A stretch of 56,783 nt of DNA from Phoronis australis (Eukaryota > Phoronida > Phoronidae). Every line of letters begins with the position of its first letter. Positions within the stretch are counted from its first letter, which is position 1. Location of the stretch: NCBI GenBank assembly GCA_002633005.1, contig NMRA01000590.1, positions 204,639 through 261,421 of the forward strand, in the 5' to 3' direction. The notes below the pieces were generated by a model. That model was not told the origin of the DNA, did no database searches, and saw only the letters and a program-made list of their open reading frames with translations. Below are positions 56,151 through 56,783 of the stretch, piece by piece. Both the position numbers and the translations under genes were made by a program.

Positions 56151-56289
56151 ATTTAGAATCAGATAATCAAGACCACAATGTTTAAGTTTGAAAGGACTGT
56201 CAGCACTTGAAGAATACTAAATAGACCACGCTATAGAGATTCAAAGTTGTGACAATTGATGCAAAACAAATGTAAGAACGGCTGGTGAG

Positions 56290-56601
56290 AACGGGAGAAA
56301 AATTATCAAGTCTGTTCAGCAAATAATTAAACAAGAAATATTGGAAATCAACTCTGAGTTAGCAAAGATCAAAAAAGAAAATAAAGTACTCAAGGAAGAT
56401 ATTAGTAAACTAAATCAATACTCACGGAGAAACAGCATAAGAACCTATGGAGTGAAACAAGACACAGAGAATAGTTTGGAAGTGGCAACTGGCTTTCTAG
56501 AGAAATCATTGAACATCAAGATTGACCCATCGCTGACTGATAGAGCCCACCGGTCACTACATATTGGACGACCTAACTTCATACGACTATCAAATTGTTA
56601 A
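56290..56601 (+). pseudogene. LINE ORF1 fragment (coiled coil plus RNA-binding domain)
   Basis: Open for about 100 codons: a lysine/glutamate-rich coiled coil (SELAKIKKENKVLKEDISKL), then NQYSRRNSIRTYGVKQDTEN, then a DRAHRSLHIGRPNFIRL end. N-x-Y-S-R-R-N-x-I-R-x-x-G followed by R-A-H-R-x-G...R-P is the ORF1p (transposase_22-like) signature. A stop at 56,601 and shifted continuation suggest a frameshift. The element runs towards or past the window edge. Confidence 0.7.
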
Positions 56602-56783
56602 TACTGCTTGTAATGACAGAAGAGTTAAATCAAGTTGGTCCAGTGGTGCAACGAAGGTTATCTTGCGTGACGTCAGAATTACACATATGGTTGACGACTT
56701 TTGAACTTCTATACAATTGAAGAACGAAGACGGACATGAACTTCACGGGCACTTTACGTTTTGTGTTGTAGTTACAATGTATG

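Noticed and set aside
1-56783. CRISPR array, bacterial operon or prophage
   Set aside because: No regularly spaced repeats with unique spacers, no dense coding and no ribosome binding sites; the DNA is animal-like.

Overview
This is a gene-poor, intron-rich animal (metazoan) genomic window, most likely from a marine invertebrate. Reasons: long AT-rich non-coding DNA, GT-AG introns of 1-10 kb around short exons, a zona pellucida (ZP) domain gene, decayed LINE and Tc1 elements, tRNA-derived SINE heads, and frequent 'acatgtacatgta' motifs. I cannot name the species. Nothing bacterial or viral is seen. Most long open frames in the window are chance reading of non-coding DNA.

The one gene I can support lies on the minus strand, from a TATA-type promoter near 31.2 kb down to a stop codon at 2,855. 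Its exons are: signal peptide (30,737-30,696), a 22-nt microexon (29,298-29,277), two ZP-N exons (19,816-19,650; 17,052-16,900), ZP-C exons (14,054-13,967; 13,701-13,620; 13,511-13,342) and a transmembrane/tail exon (3,042-2,855). The pieces sum to about 303 residues: signal peptide, ZP-N, ZP-C, one membrane helix and a 19-residue tail ending in an NPxY motif. The two small ZP-C exons fit the fold and the reading phases only in the order opposite to their genomic order. This is the most puzzling observation here.

The introns and the 31-57 kb flank are packed with transposon debris. 14.2-14.8 kb: a MITE with mirrored 22-bp arrays. 16.1-16.4 kb: a LINE tail. 18.8 kb: a Tc1 relic. 20.8-22.55 kb: repeat modules including a nested foldback. 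24.7-25.5 kb: a ~137-bp satellite. 27.25-27.48 kb: a palindromic minisatellite. 32.25-32.65 kb: a large palindrome with a tRNA-like core and hammerhead-like arms. 35.4-39.0 kb: a decayed minus-strand LINE interrupted by a THAP-like fragment. 39.6-40.5 kb: a C-rich/G-rich foldback. 42.5-45.3 kb: a ~260-bp repeat. 49.6-55.0 kb: a second set of the modules seen at 21-22 kb. 55.2-56.8 kb: LINE fragments in both orientations.

Four near-identical direct duplications (36.0, 38.2, 43.8 and 49.6 kb) each meet at a single 'n'. They are best read as unmerged overlapping or allelic contig ends, not biology. Two larger gaps (11,965-12,035 and 30,781-31,167) hide sequence; the second probably hides the first, untranslated exon of the ZP gene.
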